Origin: Chryseobacterium arthrosphaerae | GTDB taxonomy: Bacteria; Bacteroidota; Bacteroidia; Flavobacteriales; Weeksellaceae | Reading direction: 5' to 3' | DNA: 64,000 nucleotides | Assembly: GCF_001684965.1 (NCBI RefSeq) | Contig: NZ_MAYG01000001.1 | Location: 3,362,082-3,426,081, forward strand | Shown: positions 25,206 to 33,966 of the stretch, piece after piece | How the letters are laid out: every line of letters starts with the position of its first letter | How positions within the stretch are numbered: position 1 is the first letter of the stretch | Made by a program: the position numbers and the translations under genes | The notes under the pieces: model-generated | Seen by the model: only the letters and a program-made list of their open reading frames with translations | Databases searched by the model: none | Told to the model about the DNA's origin: nothing

Positions 25206-25910
25206 CTATTTAATGGGATTTCCATTTTCGTCTAAATTTTCGATATGGGTATTGTTATTTTTATCAATATATAATTTTAATCTTACTTTCCCTTTAGTAT
25301 CCCGGATAAAGATTCCCACATCTCCGTTTGCTGTTTTGCCGGCAAAAAACCGTTCATTGGTTAATTTCCCTTCTTCCCTGAGTTTTGCATATGCTTTTTT
25401 GCTGGCTACAGGATCATTGAGTTTTTTCAGGGAGTCTTCAAACTTTATAATGGCTTCTAACGGAAAGTCATCCGGACGGTCCCAGAGCTTTAAACCATAT
25501 ACTCTTTTTTTATCTTTGCCCGCTTCTTCGGAATATTGCAGCTGCATAATCTGGTCTGTATTTCTCTGATCTACAGAGTATACCATTCCGGACCCTTCTT
25601 TATTCCCATCATATACAAGTCCGCCACACTCATCTCCCAGCGAATTAAAGAAAATCATCCCCGCTTCTCTTTCTCTCTGCTTCATGTTTTTATGGTTCAC
25701 CATTCCCGGATGTTGCCGTTCTTTATTACTGATCACCATTTTTAAGGTTCCGTCTTTTTCAATAATATTGATGCGTTCCACATCGATTTCCTTAAAACGT
25801 TCGTTAGCATACTGACTTTTGAATGCAAGAAAGAAAAATACTATACATACAGCCGTAAGCGAAACAGCATAGATTTTAAGGATACGGACTTCTTTTATTA
25901 GCTTTTCCAT
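25206..25910 (-). CDS. Membrane-anchored protein of unknown function, last gene of the ECF operon
   Basis: The 234-residue protein has one N-terminal membrane helix (about 12-30) and a large extracytoplasmic region. This includes a beta-rich segment (INIIEKDGTLKMVISNKER), a conserved-looking GMIFFNSLGDECGGLVYDG stretch, and a C-terminal segment GDVGIFIRDTKGKVRLKLYI similar to the start of the first, suggesting an internal duplication. I do not recognise a named family. It starts 32 nt after the DUF4252 lipoprotein gene on the same strand and is followed by a terminator, so it probably belongs to the sigma operon. Confidence 0.65.
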   Translation of the reverse strand: MEKLIKEVRILKIYAVSLTAVCIVFFFLAFKSQYANERFKEIDVERINIIEKDGTLKMVISNKERQHPGMVNHKNMKQREREAGMIFFNSLGDECGGLVYDGNKEGSGMVYSVDQRNTDQIMQLQYSEEAGKDKKRVYGLKLWDRPDDFPLEAIIKFEDSLKKLNDPVASKKAYAKLREEGKLTNERFFAGKTANGDVGIFIRDTKGKVRLKLYIDKNNNTHIENLDENGNPIK

Positions 25911-25942
25911 GCCCAGGTAGTTTAGAGGTTAAATATTTCTTA

Positions 25943-26446
25943 TTATTTGTCTGTAACAGAACTGATCATTTTTGAGAGATCATCAGGGGTAAAATTTCCC
26001 TTTACATCTACAAATACAAGATCGTCAGTACGGGAACCCAAAGTGATCAGCATATTTTTAATGGCATCACCATCCTGCTTTACCCGGATATTAATATGAT
26101 CTCCGTCATGCTGTATAGTTGCCCAGTCTTCATAACGGTTGTCATGCAGATATTGGCTGTAATCATCAAGTATTTCTTTGCTTCCGTTGGATACGGTAAG
26201 AACTTTTATTTTGGATGCTTTCTTCACCAGGTTGATCGTCTCTTCACTTTCACCTTCTTTCCGTAAAGCTTTTTTAATATACGATTTGGCCAGAACCATT
26301 GGTACATTGATACTCGTAAATTTTGCTCCTTTAAAATCGTATGCTGAATTGGAGAAAAATTCCATATTGGGCTTTTCTGAAACAATACAGGACTGAAGCA
26401 GCACCATTGTTAGAATGGTCAGAAAAATGTTGGTAAGAGTTTTCAT
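25943..26446 (-). CDS. DUF4252 lipoprotein
   Basis: The 167-residue protein has a lipoprotein signal with LLQSC (cysteine near residue 19). The mature part fits DUF4252: two similar halves with a KIKVLTVSNGSKEILDDY-like segment and an ending with LVFVDVKGNFTPDDLSKMI. The family is Bacteroidota-specific and its function is unknown. An ATG at 26506 is in frame, but that extension overlaps the upstream gene by 50 nt and puts charged residues before the signal peptide, so the ATG at 26446 is preferred. It lies 10 nt after the preceding DUF4252/GIN gene. Confidence 0.82.
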   Translation of the reverse strand: MKTLTNIFLTILTMVLLQSCIVSEKPNMEFFSNSAYDFKGAKFTSINVPMVLAKSYIKKALRKEGESEETINLVKKASKIKVLTVSNGSKEILDDYSQYLHDNRYEDWATIQHDGDHINIRVKQDGDAIKNMLITLGSRTDDLVFVDVKGNFTPDDLSKMISSVTDK

Positions 26447-26456
26447 GATTGTTTTT

Positions 26457-27743
26457 TTATTTAACTTGTCTGAGGGTGCCTCCTGAAATTTTATCCACTT
26501 TAGCATCCAGTTCAGGGTTTCCTTTCAATTTGACAGCTGCTCCTGAAGAGACTTTTATTTTCAGCTTATCTGTAACGAAAAGGGACAGGCTTGCTCCTGA
26601 TGTAGATTCTGCTACTGCTGAAGCAATTTTAAGGTCTTCCAGTTTAGTAGAAGATCCGCTATTCACGTCGATCACTGCTGATGCTGCCTGGCCGGATAAG
26701 TTAACATTGGCTCCGCTTGAAATATTCAATGCCAGTTTTGATGCTGTAAGATCTGCTTTCAAAACAGAGCCTGAACTGACATTCACCGCAGCATCCTGCT
26801 TTATATTGAAGTTCCCTTTAATAACAGACCCTGCCTCAGCTTCAATATCCATATTGTTTTCCACTACAGTATCAAGTACCGTAAAGATACTTCCCGACGA
26901 AGTTTTAACCCCGTAAATATGTGGCGAAGAAACATTGATGCTCAGATTTTTAAACCTCACATTTCGCTGCCCTTTGTTATCAATATATATTTTCAGTACT
27001 CCGTTTTCCACTTTGGTGATCACATACTGCAGTTTATCTGCATCAGCAATTACTTTTACATTTCTGTTATTCTCCTGCTTAAAGATCACATTCACTCCTA
27101 CACTGGCTTCTATTCTTGAGAATTCGCCTACATTTCTGTTGTCTCCATTCAGGTAAGAAGAGGTATTGTCTGAAGTAAGATCATTTCTCACAGAAGTTGT
27201 AACAGAATTGGTTTTAAGCTCACTTGAGTTGATGATTTTATTCACATCGGACATTTTCATTTTCCCATTGAGAATAAAGATAATGTTCTCTTCTTTAGAA
27301 TCAACGTTGAAGACTAAATTTTCCAGGTAATTATCTTTTTCTTCTTCAGCTAAGAACTTCATAGAAGTACCGTCATTGTTCATCGTCATCAGCTCATTGA
27401 AATTAAGGGATTTCAATGCTCTGTTTACCTTTTCAGATTTCTCTTCGTTCAGCTTAATATTTTCCACATTATCATCTTCAAGATCCTCCGGGAATGTTGC
27501 TTTGGGAATAATCAGAATTTTAAGACCATCCACCTCATTCAATATGGGTTTTATTTTTCCTACATAGGCATCGTTCACATCAATGGTATTCAACAGCTTG
27601 AACATGGGCTTCTTTATGTTGATGGATGTAACTCCGCCATTTTTTTCAAAATCCTGAAAAAGTTTATTTAATTTATCAGTCTGCGCCGAAGAAGTTACAA
27701 AACCGCTTAAAATTATGGCTATTATAAAAAATATTTTTTTCAT
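26457..27743 (-). CDS. Secreted protein with DUF4252 and GIN (DUF2807) domains
   Basis: The 428-residue protein has a Sec signal (MKKIFFIIAI to SSAQT). The N-terminal half (about 20-180) is DUF4252-like, ending with ENIIFILNGKMKMSDVNKII. The C-terminal half (about 205-428) is a DUF2807/GIN domain with FSRIEASVGVNVIFKQ and many repeats of the type SSGSVLKADLTASKLALNIS, which form a right-handed beta-solenoid-like stack. It lies in an ECF sigma operon. An alternative ATG at 27785 overlaps the anti-sigma gene by 26 nt and would bury the signal peptide, so it is not used. It is perhaps a periplasmic scaffold or sensor, by inference. Confidence 0.85.
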   Translation of the reverse strand: MKKIFFIIAIILSGFVTSSAQTDKLNKLFQDFEKNGGVTSINIKKPMFKLLNTIDVNDAYVGKIKPILNEVDGLKILIIPKATFPEDLEDDNVENIKLNEEKSEKVNRALKSLNFNELMTMNNDGTSMKFLAEEEKDNYLENLVFNVDSKEENIIFILNGKMKMSDVNKIINSSELKTNSVTTSVRNDLTSDNTSSYLNGDNRNVGEFSRIEASVGVNVIFKQENNRNVKVIADADKLQYVITKVENGVLKIYIDNKGQRNVRFKNLSINVSSPHIYGVKTSSGSIFTVLDTVVENNMDIEAEAGSVIKGNFNIKQDAAVNVSSGSVLKADLTASKLALNISSGANVNLSGQAASAVIDVNSGSSTKLEDLKIASAVAESTSGASLSLFVTDKLKIKVSSGAAVKLKGNPELDAKVDKISGGTLRQVK

Positions 27744-27759
27744 GGGATTGATTTGATTT

Positions 27760-28446
27760 TTAGTATTCGCTGTCAAAGTTTTCATTTTTTTGAGAAGATG
27801 CTACTGTTTTTTTAAACTCACTTCCCAATTTCATGAAGGAGTATTTCGTAACATCAATGGCTTCTTTTTCGCTGCTGATTCTTTTACCGTTTACAATGAC
27901 ATAAGAATCATCATAAGCTGTAGAATCATTCAGGTTTTTATTATTTTTAGCAGAGGTGTTGTCAACATATCTCGGCCTTGTTTCTTTTTTAAGTCTTCCT
28001 CTTTTGGGCAGAATTTCATCCAGTACATCTTTTTCTGCAACCTGGTTTTCCTGAAAAACAGAATCTTTTTTGGTTCCGGAAATAGAGTCTGTATGGTTCA
28101 CTGCTACCTGTTCCTGATGGTCACTGTTCTCTTCCAAAAATCCTGATTTCTGTTTCAGAATTTCGTTTTTCACCAAGGTTTCTCTGTCCTGCACATCTGT
28201 ACCGGTATTTTTATTATTAAAAAAGAATCCTATCCCGAAAATCAGCATTACACTGGCGGCCATCCAGAACCATTTGGGAAAAGAAGGTTTTTTCTTTTCT
28301 CCTAACGGAATAATAGGAGCAGCATCTTTCTCAGGCTCTTCACCTTCTGCCTTCTGAAGAAAATCTTCAAAGCTCCAGTCCATTTTTTCTTCCCGGATAT
28401 CCCGGAAGATTTCGTCGTATTTATCTTGTAATTGATCTTTTTTCAT
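27760..28446 (-). CDS. Putative anti-sigma factor
   Basis: The 228-residue single-pass protein has a cytoplasmic N-terminal helix region (about 1-60, with KMDWSFEDFLQKAEGE), a membrane helix at about 61-77, and a disordered charged periplasmic part. Its ATG overlaps the stop region of the sigma factor gene by 26 nt. Gene order and topology are those of an ECF sigma/anti-sigma pair. It lacks the HxxxCxxC of ZAS-type anti-sigma factors, so inhibition would not depend on zinc. The signal is unknown. Confidence 0.75.
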   Translation of the reverse strand: MKKDQLQDKYDEIFRDIREEKMDWSFEDFLQKAEGEEPEKDAAPIIPLGEKKKPSFPKWFWMAASVMLIFGIGFFFNNKNTGTDVQDRETLVKNEILKQKSGFLEENSDHQEQVAVNHTDSISGTKKDSVFQENQVAEKDVLDEILPKRGRLKKETRPRYVDNTSAKNNKNLNDSTAYDDSYVIVNGKRISSEKEAIDVTKYSFMKLGSEFKKTVASSQKNENFDSEY

Positions 28447-28930
28447 AGCTCATCAGTTGTGAGATTTGTTCTTTTACTTTTTGTCTTGCCCGCATAAGGT
28501 TTACCCTTACCGCATTTTCTTCCATTTCCAGCATTTCAGAAATTTCAGAAATATCATACTCTTCTACATCTTTCAGGTGGATCACCATCTTTTGTTTTTC
28601 CGGGAGCTGATTGATGAATCCTACAATATGTTCCTTAAGATTATCCACCTCCATGCTATAGAGCTCCGAGCGATGCAGCTGCATATCCGCAAAACCGATC
28701 TTTACATCGTGATGCTTCAGCCGGTTGAGACATTCGTTCCGGACAGACTTCAGCGCATAGGACCTGAAATTTCCAAATTGCCCAAGCTCGTCTCTCTTCT
28801 GCCAAAACTTCATCATGAGATCCTGTACCACATCTTCTGCTTCATCACTGCTCATGACGAACCGTTTCGCAAAACGATACATCTCGTCTTTGAGAATAAA
28901 CACCGTATTCTTGAAGGTTTCCTGGGTCAT
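28421..28930 (-). CDS. ECF RNA polymerase sigma factor
   Basis: The 169-residue protein has region 2 at about 5-75 (YRFAKRFVMSSDEAEDVVQD, MMKFWQKRDEL, FRSYALKSVRNECLNRL) and region 4 at about 105-160 (LPEKQKMVIHLKDVEEYDIS, EISEMLEMEENAVRVNLMRA). It directs polymerase to a small regulon, probably including its own operon (anti-sigma, DUF4252/GIN protein, DUF4252 lipoprotein, membrane-anchored protein). A perfect palindrome lies 21 nt upstream of the ATG and may be part of its control. No FecR/FecA-type transducer is nearby. Confidence 0.93.
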   Translation of the reverse strand: MTQETFKNTVFILKDEMYRFAKRFVMSSDEAEDVVQDLMMKFWQKRDELGQFGNFRSYALKSVRNECLNRLKHHDVKIGFADMQLHRSELYSMEVDNLKEHIVGFINQLPEKQKMVIHLKDVEEYDISEISEMLEMEENAVRVNLMRARQKVKEQISQLMSYEKRSITR

Positions 28931-28950
28931 GAGTTTTGTTTCTTATAGGT

Positions 28951-28965
28951 AAGACAACTTGTCTT
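28951..28965. promoter_or_regulatory. Perfect palindrome upstream of the ECF sigma gene
   Basis: AAGACAACTTGTCTT is a perfect 7-bp inverted repeat with a 1-nt centre, placed where an operator or ECF-type promoter would lie, 20 nt before the ATG at 28930. Confidence 0.4.
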
Positions 28966-28990
28966 TATAATCTATTACATCAAAAATAAA

Positions 28991-29016
28991 AAAACTTCAA
29001 AAAATTTGAAGTTTTT
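28991..29016 (-). terminator. Terminator after the GlmU-like gene
   Basis: An 11-bp stem of AAAACTTCAAA and its complement has a 3-nt loop and a T run. It follows the stop at 29030 on the minus strand. Confidence 0.75.
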
Positions 29017-29029
29017 TATTATAAGTAGA

Positions 29030-30190
29030 TTAATACGTGTCAAAAATATGCTTCAGAACAGCTTTATCCTGCTCTGTCAGTACTACTTTTCTTCTGGCCA
29101 TTGCTCTTTCTGCCACTTCATATACTTTATCCAGCTTGAATCTTTCATCATCTTTCATCCCGCCCCATGAGAAATTTTCTACAAGGTTAGGAGGAAATCC
29201 CGGCTTGAAAATATTGGAGGCTACGCCTACTACGGTTCCTGTATTCAGTTGTGTATTGATCGCCGTTTTGGAATGATCTCCCATTATAAGTCCTGCAAAC
29301 TGTAAACCGGTGTCTTCAAAGGCCTTGGTTCTGTAATTCCAGAATTTTACATTTCCGTAATTATTTTTCATGTTTGAAGAATTACTGTCCGCACCGAAGT
29401 TACACCATTCCCCGATTACTGAGTTTCCAACAAAACCTTCATGCCCTTTACTGGAATATCCGAAAATGATAATATTATTCACTTCACCTCCTACTTTACA
29501 GTGTGGCCCTACTGTAGTGGCTCCATAGATCTTTGCTCCCAGGTTAAATTTGGAATCATCACACAATGCAATAGGCCCGCGAAGATGACAGCCTTCCATC
29601 ACTTCAGTATTTTTGCCGATATATATTTTACCGGTCCTGGTATTGATGGTTGAAAACTCAATATAAGCTCCTTCTTCAATGAAAAGGTCTTTCTTATCTC
29701 CTATAAAGCCGTTGGTGGAGGATAATTCCTGTGAAGTCCTGCCTTTAGTCAGTAAATCAAAATCAAAATCAATGGCATGATGATTATAGGTAAACAGATC
29801 TTTTGGTCTTTTAAAGAACACAAGCTCTTCTTTGATATCCGTCATTTTCTCAATCTGGTTCAGAGAAAATCCTTTCATATTGATTCGGGCAGCAATCAGC
29901 TCATCTTCATATACCAGAGCTTCTCCCATTTTAAGGTCTTTGATCTGCTGAATCACAGTCTCTGTCGGGAGGAAATTCGGTACCAGGAAAAGGCTTTCTT
30001 TATCTTCCGGACTTTTAAATTTATCCTGAAGATACATTTCTGTAAAATAAGTCACCTCGGTATTTTCCAGAATTTTCTGCCATCTTTCGGAAAAGGTAAG
30101 GATTCCGCATCTCATGGCTGCAACCGGGCGGGTAAAGGTAAGCGGAAGAAAATCTTCCCAATATTGTGCATCTGAAAATACTAACTGCAT
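29030..30190 (-). CDS. GlmU-like sugar nucleotidyltransferase/acetyltransferase-fold protein
   Basis: The 386-residue protein opens with QLVFSDAQYWEDFLPLTFTR and RCGILTFSERW, typical of the Bacteroidota GlmU-family proteins in which the nucleotidyltransferase half is divergent. The C-terminal half (about 160-350) is a left-handed beta-helix of hexapeptide repeats (INTRTGKIYIGKNTEVMEGC, IYGATTVGPHCKVGGEVNNI). It may act on a sugar phosphate in cell-wall or surface-polysaccharide precursor supply, but the classical GlmU signature LAAGxGTRM is absent, so true GlmU activity is doubtful. Single gene with its own terminator. Confidence 0.8.
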   Translation of the reverse strand: MQLVFSDAQYWEDFLPLTFTRPVAAMRCGILTFSERWQKILENTEVTYFTEMYLQDKFKSPEDKESLFLVPNFLPTETVIQQIKDLKMGEALVYEDELIAARINMKGFSLNQIEKMTDIKEELVFFKRPKDLFTYNHHAIDFDFDLLTKGRTSQELSSTNGFIGDKKDLFIEEGAYIEFSTINTRTGKIYIGKNTEVMEGCHLRGPIALCDDSKFNLGAKIYGATTVGPHCKVGGEVNNIIIFGYSSKGHEGFVGNSVIGEWCNFGADSNSSNMKNNYGNVKFWNYRTKAFEDTGLQFAGLIMGDHSKTAINTQLNTGTVVGVASNIFKPGFPPNLVENFSWGGMKDDERFKLDKVYEVAERAMARRKVVLTEQDKAVLKHIFDTY

Positions 30191-30245
30191 GATTCAGTTT
30201 TAAGTTTAAGGTTTAAAATTCAAGGTTAACAAATTTACAATAAAA

Positions 30246-30272
30246 AAAGTCTCCCAAAAATTGGAAGACTTT
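30246..30272 (-). terminator. Terminator of rpmE2
   Basis: A 12-bp stem with one mismatch is followed by a run of seven Ts on the minus strand, about 25 nt after the stop. Confidence 0.75.
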
Positions 30273-30294
30273 AATATTTTAATTGTACAAAAAA

Positions 30295-30546
30295 TTACTT
30301 AGCAAATTTTTTGTATTTGTTCATGAACTTATCAACTCTACCTGCAGTGTCAACTAGTTTCACTTTACCAGTGTAGAAAGGGTGAGAAGTTGAAGAGATT
30401 TCCATTTTGATTAGTGGGTACTCCTGTCCTTCGAACTCGATAGTGTCTTTTGTTTCTGCAGTAGACTTGCAAAGAAACACCTCGTCGTTACTCATATCTT
30501 TGAAAACAACAAGTCTATAATTTTCTGGGTGAATTCCGTTTTTCAT
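30295..30546 (-). CDS. rpmE2: 50S ribosomal protein L31, type B
   Basis: The 83-residue protein starts [20 protein letters not shown] and carries [11 protein letters not shown] and the C-terminal [11 protein letters not shown], all standard for L31. It lacks the CxxC zinc pairs of type A and has the longer insert of type B, the zinc-independent form. The ATG at 30546 gives the family start. A further upstream in-frame ATG would add a long unrelated extension across the promoter. An excellent promoter lies upstream with a leader of about 65 nt. Confidence 0.95.
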   Translation of the reverse strand: MKNGIHPENYRLVVFKDMSNDEVFLCKSTAETKDTIEFEGQEYPLIKMEISSTSHPFYTGKVKLVDTAGRVDKFMNKYKKFAK

Positions 30547-30618
30547 AATACAATTTTTAAAAAAATTAAAGTTTGCTTTCGAAATAGTAATGGATATTTC
30601 TCTGCTAATTTTAGGTTG

Positions 30619-30649
30619 CAAAAGTACAACATTTTTTCTAATTTCCAAA
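30619..30649 (-). promoter_or_regulatory. Promoter of rpmE2
   Basis: On the minus strand TTTG (30649-30646) and TACTTTTG (30626-30619) are separated by exactly 19 nt, a full match to the Bacteroidota -33/-7 promoter. The leader would be about 65 nt. Confidence 0.7.
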
Positions 30650-30698
30650 TACCCTATTCAATATTTTTTTATTGATAAGAAATTTAAAGTATTTTCGT

Positions 30699-30706
30699 TA
30701 AATTTG
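30699..30706 (+). promoter_or_regulatory. -7 element of the beta-helix lipoprotein gene
   Basis: TAAATTTG is an exact TAnnTTTG, 24 nt before the ATG at 30731. Confidence 0.5.
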
Positions 30707-30730
30707 AAACCTACTTAAACTTTAATTTCA

Positions 30731-32140
30731 ATGAAATTCAAATTATTACTGGCTTTTTCTTTCTGGATGCTCCTGGTAGCAGTATCATGTAATAAGGATG
30801 ATATTACTTTTGATGCGCCTTCACAGCAATTGAGTTTTTCAAAAGACACGGTATTCTGTGATACGGTTTATCATCAGGTACGTTCAGAGACCTATGTTGT
30901 AAAAGTATATAATAATGAGGATAAGGATATTCTGATCCCAAGAGTGAATCTTGAGAAGGGAGCTACTTCATTATACAGAATCAATGTAGACGGAAAACCG
31001 GGATATGATTTTAAGAATGTTCCTCTGAGAAAAAAAGACAGTCTTTATATTTTTGTTGAAATAGCGCCTGAAGCTACCGGGCCTGAAGCTATTGCTGAAG
31101 ATAAAGTTATTTTCACAGGTCCTGCCGGGCAGCAGCATGTGACTTTATTCTCTGTAGTACAGGATGCTGAGTTTTTTATCCAGACTCCTACCAATCCGAA
31201 TGTGATTTCCAGCTCTACGACATGGAGTGACAATAAGGCAAAGATCATCTACGGGGACCTTACCATCAATCCTAGTGTGACACTGGACATTGATCCCGGC
31301 ACCAAGGTATACTTCCATAAAAACAGCGGAATGAAGGTTTCTTCCGGAGCGGTCTTAAATATCAACGGAACTCTGGATAAGCAGGTGATCATCCGTGGAG
31401 ACAGAAATGATCCTTATTATGATACGATTTCCAAAAACTGGAATGCCATCAGAATGGAAAGCAATTCTATTCTTAATATGACCCATGCAAGACTTTTCGG
31501 CGGAACAAGAGGACTTGATATGAGACAGAATACTGCCAATATCAGCAACTCATTCATTCATACTTTCTTTGAATACGGAATTTATGCCGTAGGTTCTACA
31601 GTGAATGCCAGCAATCTTGTGATGAACAATTGCGGATTATCATGCGTGGGAATCTTCAAAGGAGGGAAACATAGCTATACCCATGCTACGATTGCCAATT
31701 ATTCCAAGACGATGAACTCATTTGACAGAAAAGGCATCTTTGCAACCAATGAATGGAAGAATGATGCAGGACAAACGGAACAGGGCGCTCTACAGCAGCT
31801 TAATATAAGAAACAGTATTGTTTACTCTGACAGGGACAACGCTATTCATTTTGAACAGACGCCGGGCCAGCAGTTTGAGTTTCTCATCCAGAACTGTCTG
31901 TTAAAATATTCAGGAACATCTGAAGCCGGTTTCCCTTTTGACAATAATGTAAATGTAGTACAGAGCATCAAAAACGAAGATCCGCAGTTTGTCAATTACT
32001 TTATGGCTAAAATGAACCTAAGGGTAAAAACAACTTCGCCGGCAAAAGGAAAAGGAAATACCACTGTAGCCGGAAGCGTACCTTTTGATATCGTGAATGT
32101 ATCCAGAACTGCCAGTCCTACCCTTGGAGCTTATCAATAA
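30731..32140 (+). CDS. Right-handed beta-helix lipoprotein
   Basis: The 469-residue protein has a lipoprotein signal (LLVAVSC, Cys20). An Ig-like N-terminal region (about 30-140) is followed by a parallel beta-helix region (about 160-440) with turns such as INGTLDKQVIIRGDRNDPYY and ILNMTHARLFGGTRGLDMRQ and repeated asparagine-rich strands. Such proteins are often polysaccharide-binding or lyase-like, but no catalytic set is evident. Its stop codon overlaps the ATG of the MazG-like gene by one base, so the two are translated together, although a functional link is unclear. Confidence 0.8.
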   Translation: MKFKLLLAFSFWMLLVAVSCNKDDITFDAPSQQLSFSKDTVFCDTVYHQVRSETYVVKVYNNEDKDILIPRVNLEKGATSLYRINVDGKPGYDFKNVPLRKKDSLYIFVEIAPEATGPEAIAEDKVIFTGPAGQQHVTLFSVVQDAEFFIQTPTNPNVISSSTTWSDNKAKIIYGDLTINPSVTLDIDPGTKVYFHKNSGMKVSSGAVLNINGTLDKQVIIRGDRNDPYYDTISKNWNAIRMESNSILNMTHARLFGGTRGLDMRQNTANISNSFIHTFFEYGIYAVGSTVNASNLVMNNCGLSCVGIFKGGKHSYTHATIANYSKTMNSFDRKGIFATNEWKNDAGQTEQGALQQLNIRNSIVYSDRDNAIHFEQTPGQQFEFLIQNCLLKYSGTSEAGFPFDNNVNVVQSIKNEDPQFVNYFMAKMNLRVKTTSPAKGKGNTTVAGSVPFDIVNVSRTASPTLGAYQ

Positions 32141-32466
32141 TGGAAATTACCCAATTACAGCAGCAGGTCGATGAGTGGATCAAAACCATCGGCGTAAGAT
32201 ATTTCAATGAGCTGACCAATATGGCCATGCTGACGGAAGAAGTAGGTGAAGTGGCCAGAATTATTGCCAGAAGATATGGCGAGCAGAGCGAAAAGGAAAG
32301 CGACAAAAACAAAGACCTTGGAGAGGAGCTTGCTGATGTGCTTTTTGTAACCTTATGCTTAGCCAATCAGACAGGAGTGAATCTGCAGGATGCCTTTGAC
32401 AGAAAAATGAAGATCAAAACGGATCGTGATAAGGACCGGCATCAGAATAATGAAAAATTGAAATAA
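32140..32466 (+). CDS. MazG-like nucleotide pyrophosphohydrolase
   Basis: The 108-residue protein has the all-alpha NTP-PPase (MazG-like) metal-binding motifs: EEVGEVAR in helix 2 and EELADVLFV in helix 4. It should hydrolyse a nucleoside triphosphate, probably a non-canonical one, to the monophosphate and pyrophosphate. The single-domain form is usual for this subgroup. The start overlaps the upstream stop (TAATG), and the next gene (aroA) starts about 200 nt later with no clear terminator between. Confidence 0.87.
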   Translation: MEITQLQQQVDEWIKTIGVRYFNELTNMAMLTEEVGEVARIIARRYGEQSEKESDKNKDLGEELADVLFVTLCLANQTGVNLQDAFDRKMKIKTDRDKDRHQNNEKLK

Positions 32467-32663
32467 TCATAAAGCTGGGTCTGCCTGTATTGGCCGTTTT
32501 TTATTTAGGAAGATGCTAAAAGGCATTGGTGGAATTCAGAATTAAAAAATACGATGAAAAGAACTCTTGTTCTGTTCAGATGGCTCTTCCCCCAAAATTG
32601 AAGGAAGAATTAAAATAATACAACTTTAACAGACTGCAGGTCTTTAAAAATAGAAATGAAATA

Positions 32664-33887
32664 ATGAAGAAGCTGGAAAAATCAACATTAATCGGAAATA
32701 AAACAGTACAGATCAGCGGTTCGAAGAGTATTTCGAATCGTTTATTGATTCTGGAAAGTCTGTTCAGTACTATAAAAATCGGGAATTTATCCAATTCTCA
32801 GGATACCCAATTGCTAAAGAAAGCATTATCTGAGACTACAGATGTTGTAGATATTCACCACGCCGGAACTGCCATGCGTTTCCTTACCTCCTATTATTCT
32901 ATTCAGGAAGGAAAAACAACAGTGCTTACAGGCTCCGGAAGAATGAAGGAAAGACCGATCAAAAATCTGGTAAGCGCCCTGAAAGATCTTGGTGCTGAAA
33001 TCGAATATATGGAAAATGAAGGCTTTCCGCCTTTGAAAATTACAGGAAAAAAGATTACAGAGACATCAGTACATGTTCCTGCGAATATTTCAAGCCAGTT
33101 TATCACTTCCCTGCTTCTGATTGCAGGTAAACTTGAAAACGGACTGGAAATTAATCTTGTGGGAGAAGTGACTTCCAGATCTTATATTGAAATGACGCTT
33201 GATATTCTGACCAGATTCGGGATCAGAAACAGCTTTGAAGGAAATACGATCAGAGTAGAACCGTTTATGGATGATCATTCATCACCAGTCAGCTATGAAG
33301 TGGAAAGTGACTGGAGCTCGGCCTCTTACTTCTACTCCATCTGTGCTTTGGGAAGGGAAACCATTCACCTGAAAAGCTTTTACAGAGAATCTACCCAGGG
33401 AGATTCAGCCATTGCAAAAATTTATGAAGATTTCTTCGGGATCAAAACTGTTTTCTCCGAAGATGAGCATAAAATAACACTGGAACCTCAGCAGGATTTT
33501 TCATTTCCTGAAAAGATCGTTCTGGATATGAACAACTGTCCGGATATTGCCCAGACATTATGTGTAACTGCTGCGGCATTAAAAATTCCTTTTGAGATTT
33601 CAGGACTGGGAACTTTAAGGGTAAAAGAAACCGACAGGCTTCAGGCTTTATATAATGAACTGAAAAAACTGGGAGCTGAAACAAAAATCACTGATCTGAC
33701 CATAGAATCTGTGAGCTTCGGAGAACCGGAAGATAATATTTCAATCAAAACGTATCAGGATCACAGAATGGCGATGAGCTTTGCTCCGTACTGCCTGATC
33801 GGGGAGCTCAATATCGAGGATGAGGATGTGGTGGAAAAATCATATCCTATGTTCTGGAATGATCTTGCCGATATAATGACGAATTAA
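32664..33887 (+). CDS. aroA: 3-phosphoshikimate 1-carboxyvinyltransferase (EPSP synthase)
   Basis: The 407-residue cytoplasmic enzyme joins phosphoenolpyruvate to shikimate-3-phosphate in aromatic amino acid synthesis. Motifs in order: SGSKSISNRLL (substrate and PEP-binding Lys and Ser/Arg), HAGTAMRFLTSYYS in place of the usual NAGTAMRP, RPIKNLV, SSQFITSLLL, then NNCPDIAQTL, KETDRLQAL and DHRMAMSFA. The NAG to HAG change and the loss of the usual Gly-Pro after the Arg put it among the divergent Bacteroidota forms. Intact and of slightly short length. Confidence 0.94.
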   Translation: MKKLEKSTLIGNKTVQISGSKSISNRLLILESLFSTIKIGNLSNSQDTQLLKKALSETTDVVDIHHAGTAMRFLTSYYSIQEGKTTVLTGSGRMKERPIKNLVSALKDLGAEIEYMENEGFPPLKITGKKITETSVHVPANISSQFITSLLLIAGKLENGLEINLVGEVTSRSYIEMTLDILTRFGIRNSFEGNTIRVEPFMDDHSSPVSYEVESDWSSASYFYSICALGRETIHLKSFYRESTQGDSAIAKIYEDFFGIKTVFSEDEHKITLEPQQDFSFPEKIVLDMNNCPDIAQTLCVTAAALKIPFEISGLGTLRVKETDRLQALYNELKKLGAETKITDLTIESVSFGEPEDNISIKTYQDHRMAMSFAPYCLIGELNIEDEDVVEKSYPMFWNDLADIMTN

Positions 33888-33966
33888 TATAAAAAGCTGA
33901 TGATATGGTAATCTGAAATGCATCTTTTCAGATTACTGTATTATCTTCCATACACCCAACCCAATC

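Noticed and set aside
29030-30190. True GlmU
   Set aside because: The pyrophosphorylase signature is missing although the hexapeptide helix is present, so only a GlmU-like label is given.
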